Assembly (NCBI RefSeq): GCF_964340395.1
Contig: NC_135553.1
Location: 24,952,949-25,016,948, forward strand
Length of the DNA: 64,000 nt
Direction: 5' to 3'
From: Glandiceps talaboti
Lineage: Eukaryota; Hemichordata; Enteropneusta; Spengelidae
The notes under the pieces: model-generated
Told to the model about the DNA's origin: nothing
Database searches by the model: none
The model's input: only the letters and a program-made list of their open reading frames with translations
Position numbers and translations under genes: made by a program
Shown here: positions 11,901-23,320 of the stretch, in pieces
Layout: each line of letters opens with the position of its first letter
Position numbering within the stretch: the first letter of the stretch is position 1

Positions 11901-14900
11901 AGAAGCCTACATGTACAATGCACTGATAGAAGCCTACATGTACAATGCATTGATAGAAGTCTACATGTACAATGCACTGATAGAAGTCTACATGTACAAT
12001 GCATTGATAGAAGCCTACATGTACAATGCATTGATAGAAGTCTACATGTACAATGCATTGATAGAAGCCTACATGTACAATGCATTGATAGAAGCCTACA
12101 TGTACAATGCACTGATAGAAGTCTACATGTACAATGCACTGATAGAAGCCTACATGTACAATGCACTGATAGAAGTCTACATGTACAATGCACTGATAGA
12201 AGCCTACATGTACAATGCACTGATAGAAGTCTACATGTACAATGCACTGATAGAAGCCTACATGTACAATGCATTGATAGAAGCCTACATGTACAATGCA
12301 TTGATAGAAGTCTACATGTACAATGCATTGATAGAAGCCTACATGTACAATGCATTGATAGAAGCCTACATGTACAATGCACTGATAGAAGTCTACATGT
12401 ACAATGCACTGATAGAAGCCTACATGTACAATGCACTGATAGAAGTCTACATGTACAATGCACTGATAGAAGCCTACATGTACAATGCACTGATAGAAGT
12501 CTACATGTACAATGCACTGATAGAAGCCTACATGTACAATGCACTGATAGAAGTCTACATGTACAATGCACTGATAGAAGCCTACATGTACAATGCACTG
12601 ATAGAAGTCTACATGTACAATGCACTGATAGAAGCCTACATGTACAATGCATTGATAGAAGTCTACATGTACAATGCATTGATAGAAGCCTACATGTACA
12701 ATGCATTGATAGAAGTCTACATGTACAATGCATTCATAGAAGTCTACATGTACAATGCACTGATAGAAGCCTACATGTACAATGCATTGATAGAAGCCTA
12801 CATGTACAATGCATTGATAGAAGCCTACATGTACAATGCACTGATAGAAGTCTACATGTACAATGCACTGATAGAAGCCTACATGTACAATGCACTGATA
12901 GAAGTCTACATGTACAATGCACTGATAGAAGCCTACATGTACAATGCACTGATAGAAGTCTACATGTACAATGCACTGATAGAAGCCTACATGTACAATG
13001 CACTGATAGAAGTCTACATGTACAATGCACTGATAGAAGCCTACATGTACAATGCACTGATAGAAGTCTACATGTACAATGCACTGATAGAAGCCTACAT
13101 GTACAATGCATTGATAGAAGTCTACATGTACAATGCATTGATAGAAGCCTACATGTACAATGCATTGATAGAAGTCTACATGTACAATGCATTCATAGAA
13201 GTCTACATGTACAATGCACTGATAGAAGCCTACATGTACAATGCATTGATAGAAGTCTACATGTACAATGCACTGATAGAAGCCTACATGTACAATGCAC
13301 TGATAGAAGCCTACATGTACAATGCATTGATAGAAGTCTACATGTACAATGCACTGATAGAAGCCTACATGTACAATGCATTGATAGAAGTCTACATGTA
13401 CAATGCATTGATAGAAGTCTACATGTACAATGCACTGATAGAAGCCTACATGTACAATGCATTGATAGAAGCCTACATGTACAATGCATTGATAGAAGCC
13501 TACATGTACAATGCACTGATAGAAGCCTACATGTACAATGCATTGATAGAAGCCTACATGTACAATGCATTGATAGAAGCCTACATGTACAATGCACTGA
13601 TAGAAGCCTACATGTACAATGCACTGATAGAAGTCTACATGTACAATGCATTGATAGAAGCCTACATGTACAATGCATTGATAGAAGCCTACATGTACAA
13701 TGCATTGATAGAAGCCTACATGTACAATGCATTGATAGAAGTCTACATGTACAATGCATTGATAGAAGCCTACATGTACAATGCATTGATAGAAGTCTAC
13801 ATGTACAATGCACTGATAGAAGTCTACATGTACAATGCACTGATAGAAGTCTACATGTACAATGCACTGATAGAAGTCTACATGTACAATGCATTGATAG
13901 AAGTCTACATGTACAATGCACTGATAGAAGTCTACATGTACAATGCACTGATAGAAGTCTACATGTACAATGCATTGATAGAAGTCTACATGTACAATGC
14001 ACTGATAGAAGTCTACATGTACAATGCATTGATAGAAGCCTACATGTACAATGCACTGATAGAAGCCTACATGTACAATGCACTGATAGAAGCCTACATG
14101 TACAATGCACTGATAGAAGCCTACATGTACAATGCACTGATAGAAGTCTACATGTACAATGCACTGATAGAAGCCTACATGTACAATGCACTGATAGAAG
14201 TCTACATGTACAATGCATTGATAGAAGCCTACATGTACAATGCACTGATAGAAGTCTACATGTACAATGCACTGATAGAAGTCTACATGTACAATGCATT
14301 GATAGAAGCCTACATGTACAATGCACTGATAGAAGCCTACATGTACAATGCACTGATAGAAGCCTACATGTACAATGCACTGATAGAAGCCTACATGTAC
14401 AATGCATTGATAGAAGCCTACATGTACAATGCATTGATAGAAGCCTACATGTACAATGCATTGATAGAAGTCTACATGTACAATGCACTGATAGAAGCCT
14501 ACATGTACAATGCACTGATAGAAGCCTACATATACAATGCATTGATAGAAGCCTACATGTACAATGCATTGATAGAAGCCTACATGTACAATGCATTGAT
14601 AGAAGTCTACATGTACAATGCACTGATAGAAGCCTACATGTACAATGCATTGATAGAAGCCTACATGTACAATGCACTGATAGAAGCCTACATGTACAAT
14701 GCACTGATAGAAGCCTACATGTACAATGCACTGATAGAAGCCTACATGTACAATGCATTGATAGAAGTCTACATGTACAATGCACTGATAGAAGCCTACA
14801 TGTACAATGCACTGATAGAAGCCTACATGTACAATGCACTGATAGAAGCCTACATGTACAATGCACTGATAGAAGCCTACATGTACAATGCACTGATAGA

Positions 14901-17199
14901 AGTCTACATGTACAATGCATTGATAGAAGCCTACATGTACAATGCATTGATAGAAGTCTACATGTACAATGCATTGATAGAAGCCTACATGTACAATGCA
15001 CTGATAGAAGCCTACATGTACAATGCACTGATAGAAGCCTACATGTACAATGCATTGATAGAAGCCTACATGTACAATGCACTGATAGAAGCCTACATGT
15101 ACAATGCACTGATAGAAGCCTACATGTACAATGCACTGATAGAAGCCTACATGTACAATGCATTGATAGAAGCCTACATGTACAATGCACTGATAGAAGC
15201 CTACATGTACAATGCACTGATAGAAGTCTACATGTACAATGCACTGATAGAAGCCTACATGTACAATGCATTGATAGAAGCCTACATGTACAATGCATAT
15301 CAAAACCTCTTATCACTAAAACTTAGTAAAAGAATGAGGTAATTAATTATATAAAGCCTATTCTATGGCTATTTGTGTCCAGTGTTCATCTTGATTTCTA
15401 TCATAAAATAAAATAAAGTACAGAGTTTGGCTGGATGAATTCCTGGAAGTCAGAGTTTGGCTGGATGAATTCCTGGAAGTCAGAGTTTGGCTGGATGACT
15501 CCCTGGAAGTCAGAGTTTGGCTGGATGAATTCCTGGAAGTCAGTGAAGTTGCATTAGGATTAGGTCACAATTGTATTTCCTGATTTTAGTTATAAAAGAC
15601 ATTACGGTAGACGTGAAAACATCATGTGTCCACTATATTGACGTTCAATTTGGTTTATCTATCCATCATTTTGGTAAGAAAACCAAATTTTTTATGTTAA
15701 ACAAATAACGAAAAATAAAAACAAGCAATCAGCCCACAAATCTGATCTACTGAAATTGGGGTGAATTGAATTGGATGAGTTGAAATGGGACGAGTTGAAA
15801 TTGGGACAAAATGATCCGTCACCATTATTCAAATATGTATCTATACATCTGTGCACTGATGGACGTGAATATTATACTTTGATATTCTGTACACGGTTAT
15901 ACTTACTCCTGCTGCAAATCCTAAACTGCCATCTAGTACTTTCCTCTGCAAAATAAGACACAGTGAGTCAATATCACATTTTATATCAAACTATAATTGC
16001 CATGGCACGTAGGAAACATATTACATCTGATAATATGCATAGGAACAATTGAACCGAATCTCTTCATATAATTATAACATACTTCCTGAGTTAATGTAGA
16101 AATGTTGGATTTTGCACCAAAAAAGGCCACAATTTGATTGTTCAGATGCCCTTAATATAATATGGTAAGTCACCTTTGTGCCAAACTAGGGCATGTTAGA
16201 TCTCAGACCACTACAAAGAATGGTCTGAGGTGAGATACATGGCAGAAACAATGCATGGCTTATGACTTGGTGAGTTTATATAGTCAGGTGATAATCAGGT
16301 GATTGTCAGGTGACATAATGTATGATTGCATGATAGAATAATTCATACTTTCGCTATCTTACTTTCATTAATGATTGCACAAATTTGCACATAGTAATTA
16401 TTTCAAAACAATATTACATTCTCCAAACTAGAAATTCATTCAATTTAATTAATGTTTGTTTACTTTGCTTTTAACAGCTGTTGTTTTTTTTCTATGTGAT
16501 GTACCAATCCTAATAATTACAGTTGTAGCCTGATAGAGTGGTGGTTGTCTCAGGAATGTCCTCTAATTTCAAGGGGGGGGGGGGCAGCAGTGTTGTAAAC
16601 AGCCAAAATTCATACAGTGGGAAATTGACCAGATGGTATTATGCAAATAAAATATGAAACTAACACAGTTTGGTTGATCCATTTCAACTATATGGGCCAT
16701 TTCTATAGACTGAATTAATTTATTCACTGGCCTGCATAATCCACATCATCATTTCACCAAACTGGATGTCAATGAAATGAAACCATATTGTTTACATTAC
16801 GTGGCTAATATTTCGACAGCATCATGGCATGGCATGGACAATGATCATAACACCTATCCACAATTTTCATTTTCTCCTGAAGCAGCTGGGGTGAGATCGA
16901 ACTTGTACGAGTAATTGCGACCATTTACAGGCCTTCTTGACAATAGAGGAGACAGAGTTGGGCAAAATATACGAGTGGTAGTGTACTGTAACTTGTACAT
17001 GTGTAAGGCTTGCAAGCTCCACTGCACCGTGTACATAGTGATCGATCACTGAAACAACAAGTGCACATGCGATTATACGCGATGTCCTTACCTTTCCCGT
17101 TCTAAATACGAAAACCAACGCTGACCCTGCCGCTGTTAGACCCCATGTAAAGAGGGTAGCTAGCAAAGATTGTACAACCGGACTATAACCCACCAACAT
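5921..17199 (-). CDS. SLC39A11: Zinc transporter ZIP11 (SLC39A11), complete
   Basis: ZIP-family zinc importer, a multi-pass membrane protein; ZIP11 of vertebrates is placed at Golgi and nuclear membranes. Nine exons on the minus strand join in frame to 334 aa: 17092-17199, 15907-15945, 10581-10748, 10246-10348, 9202-9381, 8853-8922, 8347-8445, 6482-6640, 5921-5999. All junctions are GT-AG and the exon lengths total 1005 nt, matching the usual family length. It starts [20 protein letters not shown] and ends [10 protein letters not shown]. Signature metal-site motifs are visible: HNIPEG across exons 5/6, QNFPEG in exon 7, GQLSGMVEP in exon 8, and VVVDDIVPE before the last helix. The variable loop (exons 4-5) is charged. 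Intron 2 (10749-15906) is more than 80% tandem repeat. The upstream flank near 17230 has two CGGAAG-type ETS motifs. Assignment is very secure; exon ends were set by eye. Confidence 0.95.
6063..6110. repeat. 10-bp microsatellite
   Basis: About five copies of TGATATTATT in the last intron of SLC39A11. Confidence 0.9.
6342..6413. repeat. Copy of a segment found inside the Penelope fragment
   Basis: About 72 bp closely match 4581-4652, including GAATAAGTTACTGTGGTGCT and GTTGATGGCAATAA. It lies in the last intron of SLC39A11, in the same orientation as the other copy. Confidence 0.8.
6780..6895 (+). mobile_element. tRNA-derived SINE head, copy 2
   Basis: Near match to the SINE head at 826, with AAATGGTTAGCATGACCAGC and a perfect B-box (GGTTCGAGCCC, near 6829). 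It sits in intron 7 of SLC39A11, antisense to the gene. The body diverges after about 110 bp, so this copy is truncated or mosaic. Confidence 0.7.
6905..7250. repeat. Dispersed repeat A, copy 1
   Basis: Resembles 9545-9870 in content and order: a CAATACAGT-like block, CCATATTGGATTCTAAAAT, a run with TTTCTTGAACAAAGTTA, and similar linkers. The family is not recognised. Both copies lie in SLC39A11 introns. Confidence 0.6.
8217..8314. repeat. Tandem duplication, 49 bp x 2
   Basis: Two units starting GACAATAATAAACCAAATTC lie head to tail and differ at one or two bases, which indicates a recent event. The second copy ends about 30 bp from the exon 7 splice donor of SLC39A11. Confidence 0.9.
8527..8665. 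repeat. GA-rich microsatellite
   Basis: Degenerate GAGA/GACA purine run in intron 6 of SLC39A11. Open frames here are low-complexity artefacts. Confidence 0.9.
9545..9870. repeat. Dispersed repeat A, copy 2
   Basis: Second copy of the element at 6905-7250. It also holds an internal 22-bp tandem duplication around GTGGCCATTTTGGATTCTAA near 9717-9760. Confidence 0.6.
10002..10052. repeat. ATG trinucleotide microsatellite
   Basis: Near-perfect GAT repeat with one interruption, in intron 4 of SLC39A11. Confidence 0.9.
10774..11222. repeat. Minisatellite, about 38 bp x 12, hairpin-forming
   Basis: Twelve units share TGACTGATTGAGAGGGCAAC. Most are 38 bp; some lack the CATATGTTA segment and are shorter. 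Each unit holds ATGTTG and, 14 bases later, CAACAT, so every unit can fold into a small hairpin. The array starts about 26 bp intronic of the exon 3 acceptor of SLC39A11 (minus strand), where branch-point and pyrimidine-tract signals normally lie. Confidence 0.95.
11615..15297. repeat. Large minisatellite, 27 bp x about 136
   Basis: About 3.7 kb of a 27-bp unit built from GATAGAAGCCTACATGTAC plus AATGCACT. Variation is confined to a few sites: GCCT or GTCT, CACTGA or CATTGA, a rare CATTCA (five units, near 11704, 11813, 11866, 12730 and 13189), and one ACATATAC unit near 14528. Each unit has a palindrome (TACATGTA) and nearly all have a WGATAR motif (TGATAG). Because 27 is a multiple of three and the unit lacks stops in two plus frames and one minus frame (a second minus frame is broken only by CATTCA units), long reading frames appear; they are not credible genes. 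It lies within intron 2 of SLC39A11. Confidence 0.98.
15420..15541. repeat. Minisatellite, 30 bp x 4
   Basis: Four units beginning CAGAGTTTGGCTGGATGA. The third differs (CTCCCTGG for TTCCTGG). It is in intron 2 of SLC39A11, between the 27-bp array and exon 2. Confidence 0.95.
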
Positions 17200-17945
17200 C
17201 TTGCCAAGTACATGTATTCATCGGCTTCCGAAGTTCTGTGAAACACGGAAGTCAAACCAAACTACCGATGTTCGTTGGTTTGTGTCTCTGGCCACTGACA
17301 ACTACGCCCTCTAAACAGGTACAATGAATATACTTTTGTTTTTGTTTTTTGCTCTACAGCGTTCGTGAAGATGCTATACAGCTGGATACCACACACAACT
17401 ATTTTTCATTCTTGTGTACCGTATATGATATAATCCGTAGAATAATCCATTCATGAATCCTGTGTCTGGAGAATTACTATGTAGGTTATACTCTTAAACC
17501 TGACAAACGATGCTCCTGCCAACGACTCATTTGCTCATTGTTGCATCACTTGCATTCTTGAAATTGGGGGGGGGGGGGGGTGTCAAGGTGAAGTGAGGGC
17601 TCTATGTATTTTTAAAATACACAAAATAATTATAAGATAATACTAAGAAGTTATAAAATAAAAATACATTGAATGAGAAAACTTTCTCCACAGTCCCCCC
17701 CCCCCCCCACACACACCACTTGCTTCCCGAGATACGATTCAGAATGTTTCTATCAGGATACAATATAAAACGTCGATAATATTGTCGTATTTTAGCCAAC
17801 TATTTATGAAAGGGGTAAAATTACACTTAAGCTTGTTTCTGTGATCGCGCAAGTTCACTCACCACAAACTTTGAAGAAGAAACATATCTTATATCTTGTA
17901 TTCTCATAGAAACATTCTGCTACGTATCTCGCGGGAGACAAGTGC

Positions 17946-18094
17946 CTGTGCCACACACACACAGACACACAGACACAGACACAGACACAGACACAGACAC
18001 AGACACAGACACACCACCACCACCACCACCACCACCACCACCACCACCACCATCACCACCACCACCACCACCACCACCACCACCACCACCACCA
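17946..18094. repeat. Compound microsatellite (CA, CAGACA, CCA)
   Basis: CACA, then CAGACA repeats, then a CCA run of about 80 bp with one interruption. Proline- or threonine-rich frames here are artefacts. Confidence 0.95.
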
Positions 18095-18374
18095 CCCCAT
18101 CATCCACTGACGGACCCCACCACCACCGGCAGTATGTATCACATTACGTCGGATTTTGACACTATAGACTAGACTGTCAACAGTCGTCTTGACTTTCCAC
18201 AATTCTCAGTAACCAACTCGTACTTGAAAACATACGTTGGTGGTCATTGAATCATTGGCACATGAGGTCGGGGTAGCTAGCAAGGTTGTAAATCAACGGT
18301 ACCTCTACATTTTATTAACTTATGTATCATCTAACAAGCATTGATTGCCCAGTAACAGGAGGGGGAAGGGTCAA

Positions 18375-18570
18375 ATGTTATCGCAGGAGGAAAACGGAGT
18401 ACCAGGCGGGGAAAACCTGCGTTGTCCGGTAGAACCCACTTACACTTACAGTGGTAAATTTAATTAAACCCTGAATCGTGCGAATGGGTTTCGAACCCCG
18501 ACCACAGTGGTAAGGGGCGCAAGTAGTTTAATTAATTAATCACTGGGCCATCGACAACCCTAATGCAGGG
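18375..18570 (-). mobile_element. tRNA-derived SINE, second family
   Basis: On the minus strand an A-box-like TGGCCCAGTGATT (near 18551) is followed by a perfect B-box GGTTCGAAACC (near 18490-18500). The tail contains CAGGTTTTCCCCGCCTGGTA. The tRNA arms do not close properly, so this is read as a SINE. The family differs from the SINE at 826. Confidence 0.65.
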
Positions 18571-18866
18571 CTATATATGGTCACACGAGTATACAACTGA
18601 GTACACGGAAAAACGATAAAATGATTATTGTCGGCAATGAATTATGAATAAATGGCTGGAACTGACAACTAGAGAAGTTTACTTTGACGTTGACATGTTG
18701 ATTTATCAATGACAATGCCCGGCATATACACGGATCTAAAATGGCCAACAAGAACGGAACATTTCAAGTCCCGCCAAATAATTAATGATAGGAACAAATA
18801 AAACGTTACGACATTTTAATAAACATTTATAATTGTTTGTACATCTTTTCAGTCATTAGTTCTAAT

Positions 18867-19825
18867 CACTCTACACTCACTGTTGCAGTTTTCGGACATG
18901 ATTATGTTATTTGATGATTACTATTGGATGAACACCGCATAAAAGTAACACGCATCGTTGCAGCTAAGACATTTTCCTTAGGTTCTTTTTCAAGTGTTTC
19001 AAGTCAGAAATAACTTTGTTGATGACGTAGTCCCCGAATGACCCTACATAGACTGTATTATACGTCGTGACGGTACGCCCTCACCGGCCTCCTCTCACAG
19101 GGGGAGGGGTTGGCCGGTGTGTGAGTGTGCCACGGCGTACCTTACAGACTAAACCCCACTACATCGATGACTTTAGTTAGTACTCGGACGACAATATTGG
19201 TAATCGGACACGACCTTCCACGCCGATTTACGTATTTGTCGCGTAAGTTATGAATTTCGCCACCCCGTTTGATTTAAATAATGGGCAAAAACATTGGTAT
19301 TGTGGTATTTTAATCACCGTTACACTAATGTTGATTGTTTTTGCAAAGGAACTATCATGAACATAACACTGTCCTACTACCGAATTCGACCCCGGACAGT
19401 TCACGACGCCGCTTGGCAGTGCAGTATATGTCTTGGGCGCGCAAACATGTGCATTGTCCGATATCTGCTCCAGATATGCCATATTTTCGTTTTAGCCAGA
19501 TTTCATGGAAAATGCCATCTAGTTTGAACAGAGCACTGGGAGAAAACTATAAATGAGTTATTTATAGAGCGAAATGACATTCAAGTGATTTTGTAACATT
19601 TCCACGTATTTTGGTTAAGCGAAAACACTTACGGTAACTTTGTGATCGCCGATATTAGTGCTCTCAAAACCGATACCACAAAATTAGTGTTGAATCATAT
19701 CTTTAGTAATATTTCGTTCGAATCAATGTGCATGACAATATCACAGTTCCGGAGAAAACGGCGGCGATCGTGGGACGAGTCGATATATATATATGTCCGA
19801 AAACTACGACAGTGAGTGTATAGTG
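18867..19825. mobile_element. Non-autonomous TIR DNA element
   Basis: The left end reads CACTCTACACTCACTGTTGC then AGTTTTCGGACAT. The right end, reverse-complemented, reads CACTATACACTCACTGTCG then TAGTTTTCGGACAT. That is about 33 bp of terminal inverted repeat starting CACT[C/A]. Inside, at 19072-19141, a strong hairpin pairs GGTACGCC with GGCGTACC and CACCGGCC with GGCCGGTG. No transposase is seen. The CACTA start is suggestive only; no clear target-site duplication was found. Confidence 0.7.
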
Positions 19826-20730
19826 GTCTGTTATCATTCACTGTATTTTGTCAAATTAATTATTTTGTACATTTTTCAGCTAGGTCTCTAGCGGTTCAAC
19901 TATCATTTCAATATTCTATCAAAGTGAGATGACGTGTCAGTTTATGAACATAAAATGTCACTACATGTAGTCTATTAAACTATTCAACTAAATCATAATT
20001 AGTAACTGCTGCCAATTTAAGCCAAATATTAACCTAGAATTATTGTATTTTCTGATCTAACTATTCACATACCTTAATTCTTAGTATAGTGAGAGCTAAT
20101 CTGAGTTGGGTTTTACAAAGTACATTTTTTTAAAAACTTTGACAAAAGGTTAAACTACATACCAAATAACAACGTACTTTCAGAATCTACTCCGTTAGAC
20201 AACGTTAACAAGTGAAAAGACCCTCTCCCCACTGCCACATCAAACTTCATAAATCTACCATCAGCAAAGACAAATAATCAACAGGTTTCTCTTCTTTTTC
20301 TTCACTTCCTGACTTGTCCTCCTAATCCAGTCTTTTATGGACTTCATATGTAAAACAGTTTCTTTCTTCCCTCACTTTAATTTGTTGTGTGCATATCAGG
20401 ACTGAAGAGGTTTTCTCGGGCAATTCCTCCATCTTGGCCCATTTCAACAGTTTCAGTATCTGCTGTGTTGGAAAGGTTACAATCCCTTTCTTTGTGTTTA
20501 CTTTGTAATAATATTAATCTACATTTTTAACGTGTGAGCAATTTTGGGGGGATCGTTCAAACAAAGACATTATTTACCAACTCAGTTATAATCGTTAACT
20601 CTTAAAATTGTTGAACTAGGCCTATGGACTCTCCCTGTGTGCTCGCATTGGAGAACCAGGGGTGGTACCTTGTATCATAAAACGTTAAACAAACGCATCT
20701 ACATTAAATGAAGTTAAGAATTAAGCCCCA
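19826..20730. other. Intergenic, no gene seen
   Basis: AT-rich sequence with no supported exon or recognised repeat. Confidence 0.4.
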
Positions 20731-20733
20731 ATG

Positions 20734-20813
<80 letters not shown>

Positions 20814-21020
20814 ACACATACACACATTATGTGTTGCAATATATATTATATGTAGGTGTGTATGTATGTATGTATGTATGTATGTATGTATGTATGTATG
20901 TATGTATGTATGTATGTATGTATGTATGTATGTATGTATGTATGTATGTATGTGTGTGTGTGTATGTATGTGTGTGTGTGTGTGTGTGTGTGTAGGTAGG
21001 TATGTGGGTAGGTAGGTAGG
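20734..21020. repeat. CA, then TATG/TG compound microsatellite
   Basis: (CA)n at about 20734-20826, then (TATG)n from about 20862 to 20950, then TG-rich and TAGG-rich tails. It abuts the 3' end of the Penelope remnant. Confidence 0.95.
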
Positions 21021-21029
21021 TATGTGTGC

Positions 21030-22050
21030 AGGAGTGCAAAAGTGATGAGTAGAACAGTCCTGATAGATAAATAAATTCAATCCTGACATTTCGAATCAAA
21101 TCTTTATCTTAGGATATCAAGACAAGATATATAGTAGGGCATCACCTGACTGTATATCTAAATGTGGAACAGAACGACACACCGCAAGTTCTCATAAACG
21201 GTAAAATACGTGATGAAAGATCTAAAAGTCACACGCACCAAAGAGAACCCTACAGAACACGCCTGAAAGATAGAATAAACGTAATTAGATATTAGAGAAT
21301 GATGTAAATAATATATTAATTCCATGGGGTTTCAACGTTCTGAGATGGACATTGATTTCCTCCTCCCTCAACCTCAATTGATCCTCATCACCAGAAACCT
21401 TACAAATTCCTGAAATAGACATTATATCTGATACACTATGATCTTTGGTAATTCTTTTGTCTGGTAAGACGGAGATGTTCCACGAAATGATCACCAACAC
21501 GACATACAGTCGAACCTGTATACAACCCCCCCCCCCCCACATCTCTGGCATGTACTGCAATAGAAACAATACACAGCGTTAGTACTGATATAAGTAAATC
21601 TACTTGTAACAGGGCCAAAAACATGATTATTTTTAATAATGAAACGACATGTACCACATCGAGTACGATCGAATGGAAATGAACCAGCATTAACTTCCAA
21701 TCCATGTTGTTCTGTATGGACCACCATATCTCTAAGATTGGTATCACGACACCAAGCTGTTAAAGGTGCATCAGGAAATAATGATTTGGTTACCCCATTA
21801 GAACGTAAGATATTAAAATGCTTGTATATTATGTTCTTAACTCTGAAATCTAAATTACTACTACAAATACGACGTAAACGAAGTAATTGTGAATAGGGAA
21901 TGGAATCTTTAGACTTATTAGGATGTGATGAACCATACTGCAAATATGAATGTGAATCAGTAGGTTTAGTATAAACAGATGTAGCTATACCATCACCATC
22001 AATCCTAAGGGAGATGTCAAGGAAATTGATAATTAGATACATATGTACAT
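21030..22050 (-). mobile_element. Penelope-like element, 5'-truncated and broken
   Basis: The minus strand encodes the end of a Penelope reverse transcriptase and the linker before its nuclease: VYTKPTDSHSYLQYGSSHP, SIPYSQLLRLRRICS, CRDTNLRDMVVHTEQHG, FDRTRCGTCRF, ISTNAVYCFYCSTCQ. A C/G homopolymer (21528-21538) breaks the frame, and GIY-YIG-like sequence (VGDHFVEHLR) continues in another frame. The tail near 21080-21110 (GATTTGATTCGAAATGTCAG) looks like a family 3' UTR. The catalytic RT core is absent, so the copy is dead. Confidence 0.8.
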
Positions 22051-22054
22051 ACGA

Positions 22055-22119
22055 ATACATGTATGTATGTATGTATGTATGTATGTATGTATGTATGTAT
22101 GTATGTATGTATGTATGTA

Positions 22120-22151
<32 letters not shown>

Positions 22152-22212
22152 GGCGGGCAGACTGGGGAGAATATAATGTGTGTGTGGGCAGACTGGGGAG
22201 AATATAATTATC
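22055..22212. repeat. TATG/TG microsatellite and 28-bp duplication
   Basis: (TATG)n at about 22058-22126, then (TG)n, followed by two copies of a unit containing GGCAGACTGGGGAGAATATA. It flanks the 5' side of the Penelope remnant. Confidence 0.9.
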
Positions 22213-22859
22213 TTGATGGTATGATAAATGATATCAGGTACGGTGAATTCCGGAAAAAAACTAAGAATACAAACACAGATGTTATATTTAATTACTCGAA
22301 GTTGCACCCGTGTTTGCTTCCAACTTTATATTCCCGTACTAAATTACTCCCATGCTGTCATCTTGCTGTGACAGTAAATTTTATACAATTTGATACACAC
22401 TCCTTTGTATACTTCATAAATGTTTGGGAATCATATGTTTATGAACTGGAAAAAATGTTAGTTAGGTTTTTTTTATCTGCAAGTGTGACACTTTCATCAT
22501 TTTCATATGAGTACACGTACACTTTGAAAATATCGATAAAGAAAACTTAAAGAAGTGAGAAAGGAAGAAAATTACAATACGGATTTAGGCAGATAAAAAT
22601 TAAGAACTGAATAACAGAAGCATGTAGCGTAATTTGCATATGCAAATGTATGATATGTCTATCAAAGGAAAATTGATGACGGCATATCTAATATAAAGCA
22701 GAGTTTCAGCGTCCTCACTATTACATCTGCGTTGAACGAAGTTACTTGTTCTTGGTATTTTGGTAAGTGTCATACTATTTGTAACATTTTCTATTTCTAT
22801 TCTCACGCTCAAGCTTCACTAGTACTTTACTCAAGTCAACTCTCTAGCATGAAAATAGA

Positions 22860-22929
22860 TAGTCCTGCTTGCAAACGGAGTAATTCGGGACTCGATACGC
22901 GATTCTGACTATTGTTTCTCCCGGTGTAG
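22860..22929. repeat. Dispersed repeat B, copy 1
   Basis: About 70 bp starting AGTCCTGCTTGCAAACGGAG closely match 54436-54506 in an intron of LENG8, in the same orientation. The repeat type is not recognised. Confidence 0.75.
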
Positions 22930-23283
22930 AAGGAACATATAGTCATTACACCATTACACTAGGGTGCTAAATATAATGATCGTACGGTTTTTGTTTGACT
23001 AATACCATGTACCATTCCCGTCTTCTAATATCTACTAACCCCTGTATAGCATGTGAGGTTGAAATAAGTCATAAGGGAATCTTTAGTATTTACAGGGGAA
23101 TTAGGGGGGGGGGGCACTTTTTACAAATCGGCTCTCGGGGAGGGTCACATTTTAGAAAATGGGGATTGGGGAGGGTCACATTTTACTTTGACTCATTGTT
23201 ACTGTATTGTCTAACATTACATTATTTTTTTGTTATCCCATCGCTGCGACCTGTTTCAGATCGCATTGCTGCCATTCGGGTTA

Positions 23284-23320
23284 AGTTTAGGGTTAGAATT
23301 AGGGTTAGGGTTAGGGTAAG
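23284..23320 (+). repeat. Short TTAGGG-type interstitial repeat
   Basis: Four to five TTAGGG-like units (GGGTTAGGGTTAGGGT core) with degenerate edges. This is the canonical metazoan telomere motif, but the tract is too short to be a telomere. Confidence 0.8.

Noticed and set aside
11554-15342. Reading frames of more than 1200 codons with 9-residue repeats
   Set aside because: They coincide exactly with the 27-bp array, run on both strands, lie in an intron of SLC39A11, and the C/T variants change amino acids freely. This is expected from a stop-poor unit whose length is a multiple of three.
17896-18172. Pro- or Thr-rich frames on both strands
   Set aside because: Translation of CCA and CAGACA repeats.
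18451-18570. tRNA gene
   Set aside because: A and B boxes are present, but the arms and acceptor stem do not pair; it fits a SINE head.
20708-21099. His/Thr- and Tyr/Val-rich frames
   Set aside because: Products of CA and TATG microsatellites.
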